Shown: piece by piece, positions 26,028-35,553 of the stretch
How positions within the stretch are numbered: position 1 is the stretch's first letter
Layout of the letters: every line of letters begins with the position of its first letter
Assembly (NCBI RefSeq): GCF_004295795.1
Contig: NZ_SEBR01000009.1
Coordinates: 1 to 64,000, forward strand
Direction of reading: 5' to 3'
Origin: Flavobacterium sp.
Lineage (GTDB): Bacteria > Bacteroidota > Bacteroidia > Flavobacteriales > Flavobacteriaceae
DNA length: 64,000 nucleotides
Notes under the pieces: model-generated
What the model saw: the letters and a program-made list of their open reading frames with translations, nothing else
Database searches by the model: none
What the model was told of the DNA's origin: nothing
Translations under genes and position numbers: made by a program

Positions 26028-26057
26028 GTGTAGGTTCGAGTCCTATCACCCGCACTT
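26028..26057 (+). repeat. Right attachment site (attR) of the tRNA-Leu element
   Basis: An exact 30-base copy of the tRNA-Leu 3' end (compare 7873-7902), not preceded by a tRNA body. Bases beyond it begin the next element or the old chromosome junction. Confidence 0.92.
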
Positions 26058-26097
26058 AAGGAGATACTGTTTAATAGTATCTCCTTTTTTTTTGACA
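26056..26097 (+). repeat. Left end repeat of the second element, containing a terminator
   Basis: TTAAGGAGATACTGTTTAAT, AGTATCTCC, then a T-run and GACA. GGAGATACT and AGTATCTCC make a 9-base stem (26060-26084) followed by nine T, a rho-independent terminator. The ~40-base block recurs with about six differences at 48342-48381. Copies of ACTGTTTA also lie at 26127 and 26153. Confidence 0.75.
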
Positions 26098-26186
26098 ATA
26101 AAAATCTATGACACAAACAGTTACTGTTTAGTCATTTTAGTTCGATTTTTTTTACTGTTTAAAATCCTTACAGTCGTAAGAACTAT

Positions 26187-26408
26187 TTAAAACCCTTTGT
26201 TTATGGTGGTTTTACAGCTTTTTTGCAAAGTTCGATTTCTCTTTAGAGTTCCGGTGTTTTTCGCCTCTTCAGGCTTCTTGCGATTTATCGATATCAGATA
26301 AAGAAAGTCTAATATAATAGCCGCTTCACCATCATTTACCTCCATGCCATTTTTCGCTAACATCGCTATTGCCCTGTTAACTGAAATCCTTCTATCTATA
26401 AAATTCAT
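26187..26408 (-). CDS. Small protein overlapping the serine recombinase gene
   Basis: The 73-residue basic protein begins MNFIDRRISVNRAIAMLAKN and continues with EVNDGEAAIILDFLYLISIN, two predicted helices and a basic tail. Its start lies 17 bases inside the 3' end of the serine recombinase gene, so the two are co-translated. Similar short proteins occur behind Bacteroidota serine recombinases, from memory; a recombination co-factor role would fit but is unproven. Confidence 0.68.
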   Translation of the reverse strand: MNFIDRRISVNRAIAMLAKNGMEVNDGEAAIILDFLYLISINRKKPEEAKNTGTLKRNRTLQKSCKTTINKGF

Positions 26409-27891
26409 ATTTACTGTTTTTTGTGCGTTTTTTTGATGTTAATATTTTTGATAGTGTACCGTTCAATTCCAAAGAGATGTCTCCTGTTTGGGGATTAACC
26501 TTAACGGGTGGAATTAGATTGACAAGATGTTTTTTATTTGCTGTATCCAAACTTGAGAAACCTTTAAAGATATCTACGAATGGTTTGCTTGCCAATTGGC
26601 TTTGCTCTTCAATGCTCTTTAATTTGATATTGATGTCCTGCAGTTCACTTTTCAAGTATTTAGAATTGGCCAGGCTCTCTTTTTTTAACTCGCTATAATC
26701 ATCATATTTCAGTGTATCCACTACAAATAACTTCCGGGCTTTGGAAAGGAATGAATTCTCCTCATTTAGCTTTATTGTCACCATATTTCGGTCATGTAAG
26801 TACTTTGCTTTTTGTGAATTTGTATTACAGTCTTCTAAAATGATTTTTAATAACCCAATTGCTCCATTGGAAAGCACAAGCTGTTGCAGCTTGCGTTGGT
26901 AACAATCATTGAGGAAAAGGGCGCTAATTCTTGTCTTGCATCTTCCCTGACAATGATAGTATGAATACTTTTTTGTAGATCCTTGGGAAAAGCTTCCGCT
27001 TAGTTTCCGTCCGCAAAGAGGGCATGTTAAAAATCCCCTTAGAAAAAATGTCGATTTGAGAATATCAGTTTTAGCTGTAACTTTTCTTTTTGTATTAATG
27101 ATATGCTGGACTTCATTAAACAATGTTTCCGATATCAATGGATCGTGGGTTCCTTTTACCATTTGCTGTTCTTCTGAATTGAATTCTACCGGAATAAGTC
27201 CACAGTAAACAGGATTATGTATGATCCTGAAAAAATGAGATCGGGAACATTTCAACCCTTTATCATAAGCCATATTCCGGACTTTCTCTATTTTATGGAT
27301 GTTTTTTGCAAGCTGATGGAAAGCCCAGCTTATAATTTCTGCATCTGGCTGTTTAGGAGCAATAATTTTTCTGCCGTCAACAAGCGTCATATTGATGTAT
27401 CCTATAGGAGCTTTATTAGGGTACCTGCCCATTAGTTTTGCCCGACGAATACCATTTGCGGTATTTAGAGCCCTCCTGCTGTTTTCTGCTTCCGGTACAG
27501 ATAGGTAAACGGCAAGCATGACCGTACTTTCAGGAACAGAAAAATCTATAGGTTGATCAATAGCCATTGCTGTGGTACTGTGTTTTCGAAGTATTCCTAT
27601 CATCTCATAGGCAAGTTCAATATTTCGGCTAAACCGATCCCATTTAATGAAAAGTATACTTTTTCCTTCCTTTGACTTGTTTTTAATTACCGTTATTAAC
27701 TTTTTCCATTCAGGCCGGTTGAAGTTCTTGGCCGAGAAGTCTTCACGATAAATACCCTTTACCTCTATATTGTTAAATGCACAATATTTTAATAACCGGT
27801 CTTCCTGTTCGGGCAGGGAATATCCTTTCCTTTTTTGCTCGTCTGTACTGACCCGGATATATAAATACGCTGATGTAGTGTGAGTATACAT
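26392..27891 (-). CDS. Large serine recombinase
   Basis: The 499-residue protein has a resolvase catalytic domain (about 8-150) with the nucleophile Ser in YLYIRVSTDEQ and the arginine-bearing IKWDRFSRN. A recombinase domain follows (about 160-270), then a zinc ribbon with CPLCGRKLSG near 310 and the second pair in YYHCQGRC, and finally a coiled-coil C-terminal part (about 390-470). This is the architecture of the integrase-type serine recombinases that integrate and excise elements without a tRNA target. ATG at 27891 is preferred to an earlier in-frame start because the catalytic domain begins there. It probably mobilised the 26-48 kb segment. Confidence 0.92.
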   Translation of the reverse strand: MYTHTTSAYLYIRVSTDEQKRKGYSLPEQEDRLLKYCAFNNIEVKGIYREDFSAKNFNRPEWKKLITVIKNKSKEGKSILFIKWDRFSRNIELAYEMIGILRKHSTTAMAIDQPIDFSVPESTVMLAVYLSVPEAENSRRALNTANGIRRAKLMGRYPNKAPIGYINMTLVDGRKIIAPKQPDAEIISWAFHQLAKNIHKIEKVRNMAYDKGLKCSRSHFFRIIHNPVYCGLIPVEFNSEEQQMVKGTHDPLISETLFNEVQHIINTKRKVTAKTDILKSTFFLRGFLTCPLCGRKLSGSFSQGSTKKYSYYHCQGRCKTRISALFLNDCYQRKLQQLVLSNGAIGLLKIILEDCNTNSQKAKYLHDRNMVTIKLNEENSFLSKARKLFVVDTLKYDDYSELKKESLANSKYLKSELQDINIKLKSIEEQSQLASKPFVDIFKGFSSLDTANKKHLVNLIPPVKVNPQTGDISLELNGTLSKILTSKKRTKNSKYEFYR

Positions 27892-28021
27892 ACCTTGATT
27901 TTTAAATTTAACATCATAAATTCCTCCTAAGGGCAAACACCTTTTTTTAAAGATTATTCATACTTGTGATAATTTGAATACAGCTTGCTTTTTAAAATCT
28001 AAATCTTACAGGCGTAGATGA

Positions 28022-28249
28022 GAATTTTCATCTTGTTATTGCAAGGCACGGAATAATTTAAATTTAGTATACTTCACTGCACAATCAAAAACTAAGCTTT
28101 TTGTAGCTAGTCCGACACTGCCACTTGAACAACATATTGTGGAAAGTGATTCTAAGATTATCTGTATGATGGGAAATATTTACTTGCTAATTCTGAGCCA
28201 GTATGAAGAAGAAAATATAATTGATTTTCAAACATCATGTAACTTTTAA
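28022..28249 (+). other. Open stretch without a start codon, possible gene remnant
   Basis: The 539-base interval 27892-28430 holds no intact gene. One plus-strand frame stays open for 75 codons (28022-28246, stop at 28247-28249) and includes KLFVASPTLPLEQHIVESDS, but it has no start codon at its head. It may be a worn C-terminal fragment; I cannot assign it to a family. Confidence 0.25.
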
Positions 28250-28443
28250 TGAGTTGGTTTTCAATAGTCAAAGTTACAATAAAATACAAAAACAGCAAAC
28301 AGTGGAGTACATCATATTATCCTTCATCTTGACTAGAAAAACAATTCAGTCATAAAAAAAGCAGCAATATTGTCTTTAACTTTAATGGCCGTAATAAAGG
28401 GTAAGAAACTTTTTATTTTACTCCATATTTATGAATAAGCGGT

Positions 28444-28560
28444 ATGAAACCGAACTGGAAAATATTACAGGCCATGCAGTATTGTCCATACAAAGCATGG
28501 CAGATAAACAGGGATCCTGGAGACACCGCAGCTATCCTCTGCAAAAATTTCAGCCATAGA
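28444..28560 (+). pseudogene. Fragment of the missing N-terminus of the RecB-like fusion gene
   Basis: A short frame reads MKPNWKILQAMQYCPYKAWQ before a stop. The CP-x-KAWL-type pattern is what the N-terminus of TM0106-family RecB-like nucleases looks like. It is out of frame with the 28581 gene, and too short to supply the ~100 residues expected, so the 5' part has suffered a frameshift and deletion. Confidence 0.4.
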
Positions 28561-28580
28561 TAAAATTGCATTGACAGCAC

Positions 28581-31559
28581 ATGCTTTCTTTTTATCCGAA
28601 TACAGGTAAAAAAGTCAGCCATTTAAATATATTGAAAGGAAAAGAAAACCTTTCAATCCAAATTAAACCTTCACTAAAAGCTGAAAAACTGCTGGCTGAC
28701 ACGAAAAGGATTCTTGAAAGTGATGCGCCTGTTTTTTATAAAAACAAGCATTGTCCCGAGTGCCAGTTTTGGGAAACCTGCCACCAAAAACTAAAAGACA
28801 AAGACTGCATCAGCCTTCTAGGGAGCATCTCTCCTAAAATTATAGAACGATACCACAAGAAAGGTATCTTTAAAGTCCTGCAATTATCCCATCTGTTCCG
28901 TCCAAGAAGGCGTAGCCGACGCAAGCCGAAAATTGCTTCCAATTACTTGTGGGAGCTTAAGGCACTGGCGATACGTGAACAGAAGACCTATGTTATGTAT
29001 ACGCCCGATATTGAAGATATATCAGAAGCTATATATTTAGATTTTGAAGGCCTGCCTGATGAAAGATTTATTTATCTGATTGGAGGAATAGTCCATTTCG
29101 CGGATAAGCCTGATGAAACATTTTCTTTCTGGGCCGATAGCAGGGAAAACGAAAAGGAGATATTCCGAAACCTGTTTCGGCTTTTGAACCAATATCCTGA
29201 CCTTCCTGTCTATCATTATGGAAGCAATGAAACCAAATCATTAAATACTATTGTACAAAGGTACGGCACACCTTTTAAGCAGGAATTTACACGTCTCCAA
29301 AAAAGGATGGCAAACCTGCTTTCCTATCTGAGAACTTCTGTATACCCACCAACCTACAGCAATGGGCTGAAAGAATTGGCGCATTTTCTAGGATACGGCT
29401 GGGCAGAAAATATTGATGGACTGCAAAGCATTGTCTTGCGAAAGCAATGGGAAGAAACTAAAGATCCCGTGATAAGGGGAAAGTTGATGCATTATAATCT
29501 TGAAGACTGCCAGGCATTGGGAATAGTGTGCAGCTGGCTTCATGATCTTACAATTAATGCAAATCCTGACAAGGTACTTGCAGTGGCTTCCATGAAAAAG
29601 CTGAGCCCTTACAAATTCCAGGCAAATCTGAATTTTGGAGAAGATTATGATATGATCAGCAAGGCTGCTTATTTTGACTATCAGCAGACAAAAATCTATT
29701 GGCGCAATAAGAAAACAGCTCCCTTATCATCTAACACTTCTGAAAAAGAATCAGGCATACATCCCGGAAAGGGCGTTATGGGCTGGCAGCCCGGAAAGGC
29801 AAATGAAGTCGTAATTGCAAAGCCGCTGCAGAAATGCCCCGGATGTGGGTCTTCTAAAGTTTATTATCTCAAAAACACGATGCGGTCGTTCAAACAGACC
29901 GATATAAAATTTACCTCATCAGGTGTACGCCGTCATGTTGTTGAGTTTAAATCGACTCAAGGGAAGTGTGGCAAATGTGGAATAAAATACAATAATGCCA
30001 TCCTGAAACGGATGCGATATGGAGACAACCTTTTGGCATTAATAACTCAAATGTATATAAGCTACCATATAAGCAGCAACATGATTGCAAAAATGATAAT
30101 GGATCAATACCACATCTGGATAAGTCCCATGTATGTAGTAAGCAGAAAATATAAATGGTGGCTCCAGTGGGAGCCCGAAGTAGACTATTTATGGAAAATT
30201 ATATCAAAGAGTCCTGTAATCCATATTGACGAAACTACAGTAAAGCTGACAAAAGACACGGGCTATGTTTGGGTATTTGCAACATCGCATACCGTATTTT
30301 ATCATTTCACATTAACCCGCGAAACAGAATTTCTCAAAGAATGGCTAAAGGATTACAAGGGCATTATTATCACTGATTTCTTCCCTGGATACGATGCGCT
30401 GAAGCTTCAGCGGCAAAAGTGCCTGATACACCTCATCAGGGATTTTAATGATGACCTGCATAAGAATCCATTTGACGAAGGATACAAAAATCTTATGGAT
30501 GCTTTCAGCAAGCTGCTGGTTAAGATAATTGCTACGATAGACAAGTACGGCCTTAGTCGCAAGCACCTTCAAAAGCATCTGGGAGAGACCGAGGAATTTT
30601 ATAAGACCTATCTATCCATCGAATACAGAGGTGAGCTCTCCATAAAATACTCAAAGCGCTTGAAAAAGCATTGGGATGAATTATGGGTCTTCCTCAAACA
30701 TGATGATATTCCCTGGAATAACAATAATGCTCAGGCGGCAATCAAGGCATTTGCACAGCACAGGCATAATGTGAATGGCAGGATCCGTGAAGGGAAGCTC
30801 ATTCAGTATCTTAAGATGCTTAGCATTGCCCAGACATGCCGATATAGAAATATTCCGTTTCTCGATTTTTTACGTCGCAAGGCAGGTCTTTGGGAGAATG
30901 TCCCGCCGGATTTTCTGCCATTTCTCCAAGCGCGATTATATGTCCGCCGGTTAAAATTTACCCGAAAGAGGCAATGGAATGAATGGCTAAAATCAGGAAA
31001 GCGGCCGGCTTTTATACCCGCATCGCCTAATTCAACGTACAAAAAGACGGGATGGACTGACTGGCACGACTGGCTTGGCTTCAAATTCCTCCCATTTGAA
31101 AAGGCCAGAACCTATATGAGAAGACTGGGCCTGAAGAATCGCGATGAATATTGGGCATGGCTGCGAAGTGATAAAAAACCAAGCTCAATTCCCTATTCTC
31201 CTGAAAAGGAATATAAGCACACTGGATGGATTGATCTTGGTGATTGGCTGGGCACCGGAAATACCGGAAAACAAAGAAAGAAAAGAATGACCTACGGACA
31301 GGCGAAGACATATATTCAGGCAGTAGGTATCAAGACACAGCATGAATTCTTTGCATGGAGGAAAACGGACCAGCGGCCTGAAACGATGCCTCCCGGCCCC
31401 AACAAAGTTTATTTTGAATTTGAAGGCTGGGGTGCATTTTTGGGAACTGGCAGAATTGCCAACCAGAATAAGAAATATTGGAGTTATGAAGAAGGAAAAA
31501 AGTTTCTAAAACCATTACGGATTATTCCGCAAAACGTTTCAGGGAATTATGTGCAGTAG
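28581..31559 (+). CDS. RecB-like nuclease, RNase H-type exonuclease, IS66-type transposase and integrase repeats in one protein (decaying)
   Basis: This 992-residue protein chains four modules. Residues 1-125 are the end of a TM0106/Cas4-like RecB nuclease, with the Fe-S type cysteines HCPECQFWETC near 57. Residues about 150-330 form an RNase H-like exonuclease (YLDFEGLPDE, YHYGSNE, YNLEDCQ). Residues about 415-770 are an IS66-type transposase with two CxxC pairs (418, 463), HIDETT near 549 and ITDFFPGYD near 597. The third acidic position reads NNNNAQAAIK near 715, where IS66 relatives have Glu, so catalysis is probably lost. From 779 on there are three repeats ending GW-x-DWLG or GWGAFLG (phage-integrase repeat type) and a broken fourth. 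Both ends are damaged. Its role, as transposase or domesticated nuclease, is unknown. Confidence 0.75.
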   Translation: MLSFYPNTGKKVSHLNILKGKENLSIQIKPSLKAEKLLADTKRILESDAPVFYKNKHCPECQFWETCHQKLKDKDCISLLGSISPKIIERYHKKGIFKVLQLSHLFRPRRRSRRKPKIASNYLWELKALAIREQKTYVMYTPDIEDISEAIYLDFEGLPDERFIYLIGGIVHFADKPDETFSFWADSRENEKEIFRNLFRLLNQYPDLPVYHYGSNETKSLNTIVQRYGTPFKQEFTRLQKRMANLLSYLRTSVYPPTYSNGLKELAHFLGYGWAENIDGLQSIVLRKQWEETKDPVIRGKLMHYNLEDCQALGIVCSWLHDLTINANPDKVLAVASMKKLSPYKFQANLNFGEDYDMISKAAYFDYQQTKIYWRNKKTAPLSSNTSEKESGIHPGKGVMGWQPGKANEVVIAKPLQKCPGCGSSKVYYLKNTMRSFKQTDIKFTSSGVRRHVVEFKSTQGKCGKCGIKYNNAILKRMRYGDNLLALITQMYISYHISSNMIAKMIMDQYHIWISPMYVVSRKYKWWLQWEPEVDYLWKIISKSPVIHIDETTVKLTKDTGYVWVFATSHTVFYHFTLTRETEFLKEWLKDYKGIIITDFFPGYDALKLQRQKCLIHLIRDFNDDLHKNPFDEGYKNLMDAFSKLLVKIIATIDKYGLSRKHLQKHLGETEEFYKTYLSIEYRGELSIKYSKRLKKHWDELWVFLKHDDIPWNNNNAQAAIKAFAQHRHNVNGRIREGKLIQYLKMLSIAQTCRYRNIPFLDFLRRKAGLWENVPPDFLPFLQARLYVRRLKFTRKRQWNEWLKSGKRPAFIPASPNSTYKKTGWTDWHDWLGFKFLPFEKARTYMRRLGLKNRDEYWAWLRSDKKPSSIPYSPEKEYKHTGWIDLGDWLGTGNTGKQRKKRMTYGQAKTYIQAVGIKTQHEFFAWRKTDQRPETMPPGPNKVYFEFEGWGAFLGTGRIANQNKKYWSYEEGKKFLKPLRIIPQNVSGNYVQ

Positions 31560-31652
31560 GAATAAATACCGAAAGATATACCCAACAATCCATACGTATT
31601 TTACACTAAACAAAAATCATGGATAAGCTTTCCTGATTTTTTTGGAAAATAA
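31560..31652 (+). pseudogene. Remnant of the fourth integrase repeat
   Basis: After the stop at 31557-31559 the same frame, past one more stop, reads IPKDIPNNPYVFYTKQKSWI and SFPDFFGK before TAA at 31650. This continues the repeat pattern (IP-x-x-P-x-x-VY ... GW). The connecting piece FRELCAVGINTE is in another frame, so two frameshifts broke the end of the fusion gene. The rest of 31653-32018 is AT-rich and I see nothing in it. Confidence 0.6.
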
Positions 31653-32018
31653 ATTATGTTTTATATACGAGATAAATAATTTCTAATACGCTACCAATAG
31701 AGATACTTTCTCTATAAAATAAACGACCTATAGCTTTGAAGCGTTATTTAATAATATCTTATATGTCAGTAATAGACTAGAATTGATATATAACGGATTA
31801 AATTTCACATAAAATAAACTTACTATGAAATACTTTACAAGTAAATTTTGCGACGATCTTTTAATCACATCATTTTGTCAAACCTAAGTCTATTGAATAA
31901 AATAGTTTAAAAAGGCTATAATTAATAAAGAATTTTCTTAATTTTAACATCTAATTTTATTGTTTTATAAAATATTTCAATTTTTCGATTATTTCATTAC
32001 ATAATTAATATCATATTG

Positions 32019-33245
32019 ATGTCAGATAAATTAAAAATCCATGAAGAACACACAGCCGGTCCTCAACTCATAGGGTTTGATTATCAGATTTTTTATTTTT
32101 TATACCTCTCCTTGGATTTGAGCCCGGGAGAAAAGCTTGGATTTGAAATTCTTGATGATATTCATATTGAGTTTCCAAATGGAAATTTAGAATTGTTGCA
32201 GATGAAGCATACAATCCAAACAAATGCATCTGGTGAAAAAATAAATCTTACTGAAAGAGATTCTGATTTATGGAAAACAATCTCCAATTGGATTGCGTTT
32301 GTAAATGTAGCAGCAGATTCTGAAAAATATATTCTAAATACTTCATTTACTATCGTCACCAATAAATCTATTGACAGTAATACTTTTTTGAAAAACCTTG
32401 CGAAACTTCAAGCTGGCGAGATCGACATAAAAGAAATGAATATTTACATTTTAGCTTTGTCTTCAGGAACTTCTGATGATATTTTAAAAGAGAAAATAAA
32501 TCAATTAATAAAATTGAAGCAAAAAGTCAAAAAAAGTTTTTTATGTAAGATTAATATAGTGTCAGATCGGGAAAATATTATCTCACAAATAAAAGGCAGA
32601 ATCCATAAATTAATCAGAAGGGAGGAGAGAGTTGATGATGTTTTTAATGCTTTTTATACAAATATCCAAGTTGATAAATTCCTAACTATTGCCGGACGAG
32701 GGAAGTTTAGTATCACTTTTGAAGATTTCTCAAACAAATACAAAACTTGTTTCGATTTTGCATATGCTTCTAACAATCTTCCCATTAGAAACCTACCATT
32801 AATTTTTCCTGACAAGTTAAAGGAACAACTGTTTATAAAGCAACTAATTGAAATCGGTGAAACTGACCTGGACGAAGAAATTTTAAATTATACTACAGCG
32901 ATGCTAAAATTCTTTAATCAGGTTAAAGATTGGGTTAATGAAGGTGATTTACTGGAAACGGATAAAGCAAGTTTGGATAAAGATGCTATTTTCAGATGGC
33001 AGCGCATTTTCAAAGAAAAATATAGGGAAATCAAGAAAAAAATATCAACAGGAACGTTTAGTGACGACCTTGAAGAAGAGATAAAAGAAATCGCAATTGC
33101 ATGCGTTAATGAAATGCGAAGGGAAAAATTAAGTATCAAGAACAATGAACTTACAGAAGAATTTAGTAATGGTCAGTTTTATCTGCTTTCAAACGAGCCT
33201 GTAATAGGATGGCATCTGGATTGGGAAAACAAGTATAAGCAATGA
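32019..33245 (+). CDS. ABC-3C system effector with Cap4-like nuclease N-terminus
   Basis: The 408-residue protein begins with a region (GPQLIGFDYQIFYFLYLSLD, then EILDDIHIEF and LELLQMKHT) with the spacing of the PD-(D/E)xK-type fold of Cap4/DUF4297-like nucleases: Gly-x-x-YQ, acidic pair, then Gln-x-Lys. The C-terminal half is helical (about 200-400, ending GWHLDWENKYKQ), the type seen in ABC-three-component (ABC-3C) proteins. By family these systems pair a nuclease-like effector with a middle component and an ABC-type ATPase, the next two genes here. ATG at 32019 is chosen over a TTG three bases upstream. It overlaps the next gene by four bases. DNA degradation is inferred. Confidence 0.7.
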   Translation: MSDKLKIHEEHTAGPQLIGFDYQIFYFLYLSLDLSPGEKLGFEILDDIHIEFPNGNLELLQMKHTIQTNASGEKINLTERDSDLWKTISNWIAFVNVAADSEKYILNTSFTIVTNKSIDSNTFLKNLAKLQAGEIDIKEMNIYILALSSGTSDDILKEKINQLIKLKQKVKKSFLCKINIVSDRENIISQIKGRIHKLIRREERVDDVFNAFYTNIQVDKFLTIAGRGKFSITFEDFSNKYKTCFDFAYASNNLPIRNLPLIFPDKLKEQLFIKQLIEIGETDLDEEILNYTTAMLKFFNQVKDWVNEGDLLETDKASLDKDAIFRWQRIFKEKYREIKKKISTGTFSDDLEEEIKEIAIACVNEMRREKLSIKNNELTEEFSNGQFYLLSNEPVIGWHLDWENKYKQ

Positions 33246-33694
33246 GTAAAAGCTATTATGTATATAACAATGAAGCAATCGCGTCATTGGTATTGGAAAA
33301 GGCATTACGCCTCTTAAATGAAATTGAAATTGCGAGATTTTTGCTCATCCTACCAATAGTTCTCGAAGACAGGATAATTGTCAAGATGAGGACAGGTAGT
33401 TTTTCCGATTTTGGAGAATTCGTTGGTAAGCACCCTGCACTTTTTGCAAATTTTAATGACCGCTATCTCGATCTCATTCCTATTTCTATCAATTCACTAA
33501 CACTTCTCAAAGAAATGGGAGTCTTGACGACAAGGAGAGACAAAATTTTTTACAATGCAAATCATACTGATTTTTCGAAACCACTATTAAGCAATAGATT
33601 GGAAAATATATCAGGTCAAATGCAAAATTTCATCAACCTAACCTCAGACTATGAAACGAATACATTATATAAAATACTAAAAATAAGATTATGA
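33242..33694 (+). CDS. ABC-3C system middle component
   Basis: The 150-residue soluble protein has a mixed fold without an enzyme motif; a winged-helix-like segment (PLLSNRLENISGQMQNFINL) is possible near the C-terminus. It sits between the nuclease-like gene and the ATPase gene, overlapping both by four bases (ATGA). That size and position match the middle component of ABC-three-component systems, which links ATPase and effector. The assignment depends on context more than on its own sequence. Confidence 0.65.
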   Translation: MSKSYYVYNNEAIASLVLEKALRLLNEIEIARFLLILPIVLEDRIIVKMRTGSFSDFGEFVGKHPALFANFNDRYLDLIPISINSLTLLKEMGVLTTRRDKIFYNANHTDFSKPLLSNRLENISGQMQNFINLTSDYETNTLYKILKIRL

Positions 33695-35553
33695 AATTTA
33701 GGCTCAACAATATTAAGCTATGGTTTAAAAATGAATCAAAGCCTAAAATCTATAAGTTCCTTCCCAATAAAATTAATGTCATAACCGGGGACGCAACGAC
33801 AGGCAAAACAAGTTTTTTAAGTGTTATTGACTACTGTCTGCTATCAAATAAAAACAGGATAATTGAAAAAACTATAAACGAAAACGTCTTGTGGTATTTA
33901 ATTGATTTTCATATTAATGGAAAGAACTTTGTTATTGCAAGAAAAGCCGCCAACAGCGGAACTGTGTCATCTGAAATTTTTTTTTCTGACACTGGAGAGC
34001 AACCTGAATTTCCATATGCCAATGCCACAATTGATGAATTAAGAGAAATACTAAATACAGAGTTTGGGATATCCACATCTGAAGATTACCTTTTAAATAA
34101 TCTAAAAACCTTTAGCTACAGACAATTTTTGCTTTTCACATCCATATCGGCCGATATAATTATTACCACAAATAATTATTTCGATCGAAGCTTTTATGAA
34201 ATAGATACTGATGAGACTCTTGAACAGATATTGCTGATGGCAATTGGTGTTGACAGAATGGAGAATATGAAAAATAAGAAGAAATTAGATGATTTAAATA
34301 AAGAAATAGCTTCTGTAACTAGACGGATTAATAGCGAACGCAAGAAAAAAGAAAATATAGATTTAAGCTTGTTTGCCCTTGTTCGGGAATGTAAAGAAAA
34401 TAATCTTCTTAATCCTGATTTTGATACCACACCAATCGAGACTACTAAGATTTTAAGTGGAATTGTGGAGGAATATACTGTATTAGCTGACAACGAGAAA
34501 ACGTTCTCTGCTATCGATGGATTAAATAAGCAAAAAAGAGAAGTAAGTCGTAAAATCAATTCCATTGAGAGGTACAAAAAAGAAATTGCCGATTACAATA
34601 ATAACTTATCCAGTTACGAAGACAGCTTAAAACCAATTGAATACATTAATGAAAACTTCAATGAGATTATAAAATCTCATGAAGTTTTGCTTTTTGTAGG
34701 TGAGCTTGAGAAATCCTTATCAGATATAAAGCGCAGCTATCTTAAATCAGATTTTAAAACATTTACATTACAGGAAGATCTGGAAGCCTTAAAACAAGAA
34801 CAGCAAAAAATCGTAAAACAAATTGCAGATCTCCCAAAAGTAAAGCCAACATTTTCAAGCGAAGCTAGTAAATACATTTTTGTGGGTACTATTAAGCAAA
34901 GACTCGCGCAAATTGAACAGCAGAGAAACAGTATTACAACTACAGAAGTAAAAGAGTTGGAACGGCTTGTAAAGGAGTCTGAAGCACTAGAATCATTAAT
35001 AAATGATATTGATAGTACGAAATTTGTGATGAGCGAAGAACTTGACAACGCGATACAAAGAAATTATGACCTTGTCAATTCTATGCCAAATTATGACGGC
35101 TATAAAATCCGTTTTTCAATTGAGGATAAATTTTTGAAATTAAAAAGCCCTTCTGAGCTTTTCGAGATTGAAACTGTCGGCAGCTCATCCAATTACATGT
35201 TCCTGCATCTCTGTTTTTACCTTGGATTGCATGAACATATGATAAAAGTAGAACAGAAACATGTGCCACAGTTTTTATTTATTGATCAGCCCAGTTTCCC
35301 ATACTATTCCGGTGAGGGAGATGTAAAAAATAACGATAAGGCTAAACTTTTAGATGCCTTCAGCCTTCTCAATTCATTTTTAAAATATATAGTCGAGGAA
35401 CTGAAAAATGAATTCCAGATTTTTATGGTTGAGCATGCTCCTAAAGAGTATTGGGAACAAAATGATATGGAATATTTCCATACAGTTGACGAATTTACTG
35501 GAGGGAATGGCATGGTGCCTTTATATGTACAATTAAATAATGATCCTTCATGA
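33691..35553 (+). CDS. ABC-3C system ATPase (DUF3732-type)
   Basis: The 620-residue SMC/ABC-like ATPase has the N-terminal Walker A ITGDATTGKT near residues 31-40, a long coiled-coil middle (about 190-470, with charged heptads such as KEQQKIVKQIADL-type helices), and a C-terminal half with SSNYMFLHLCFYLGLHEH near 500, Walker B FLFIDQPSFPYY near 527 and an H-loop MVEHAPKEYW near 579. This matches the DUF3732 ATPases of ABC-three-component systems. In such systems ATP hydrolysis is thought to gate an effector on sensing foreign DNA or phage. It overlaps both neighbours by four bases, so the operon is tightly coupled. Confidence 0.82.
   Translation: MKFRLNNIKLWFKNESKPKIYKFLPNKINVITGDATTGKTSFLSVIDYCLLSNKNRIIEKTINENVLWYLIDFHINGKNFVIARKAANSGTVSSEIFFSDTGEQPEFPYANATIDELREILNTEFGISTSEDYLLNNLKTFSYRQFLLFTSISADIIITTNNYFDRSFYEIDTDETLEQILLMAIGVDRMENMKNKKKLDDLNKEIASVTRRINSERKKKENIDLSLFALVRECKENNLLNPDFDTTPIETTKILSGIVEEYTVLADNEKTFSAIDGLNKQKREVSRKINSIERYKKEIADYNNNLSSYEDSLKPIEYINENFNEIIKSHEVLLFVGELEKSLSDIKRSYLKSDFKTFTLQEDLEALKQEQQKIVKQIADLPKVKPTFSSEASKYIFVGTIKQRLAQIEQQRNSITTTEVKELERLVKESEALESLINDIDSTKFVMSEELDNAIQRNYDLVNSMPNYDGYKIRFSIEDKFLKLKSPSELFEIETVGSSSNYMFLHLCFYLGLHEHMIKVEQKHVPQFLFIDQPSFPYYSGEGDVKNNDKAKLLDAFSLLNSFLKYIVEELKNEFQIFMVEHAPKEYWEQNDMEYFHTVDEFTGGNGMVPLYVQLNNDPS

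Larger units (their letters stand above)
7873..26057 (+). mobile_element. 18.2-kb integrative element in the 3' end of tRNA-Leu
   Basis: The element is bounded by an exact 30-base direct repeat of the tRNA 3' end (7873-7902 and 26028-26057). A tyrosine recombinase is encoded close to the right end, and TTGCCCAAC boxes of the kind expected for integrase arm sites lie near both ends. The core at 21887-25820 (two helix-turn-helix proteins, Rep-like gene, accessory gene, integrase) is distinct from the cargo at 7989-21775 (putative defence genes, a large protein with a muramidase, lipoproteins). No conjugation genes are visible, so if it moves between cells it must use helper functions. Confidence 0.88.

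Noticed and set aside
7873..26057. Prophage
   Set aside because: No capsid, terminase, portal or tail genes; the muramidase lacks a holin neighbour.
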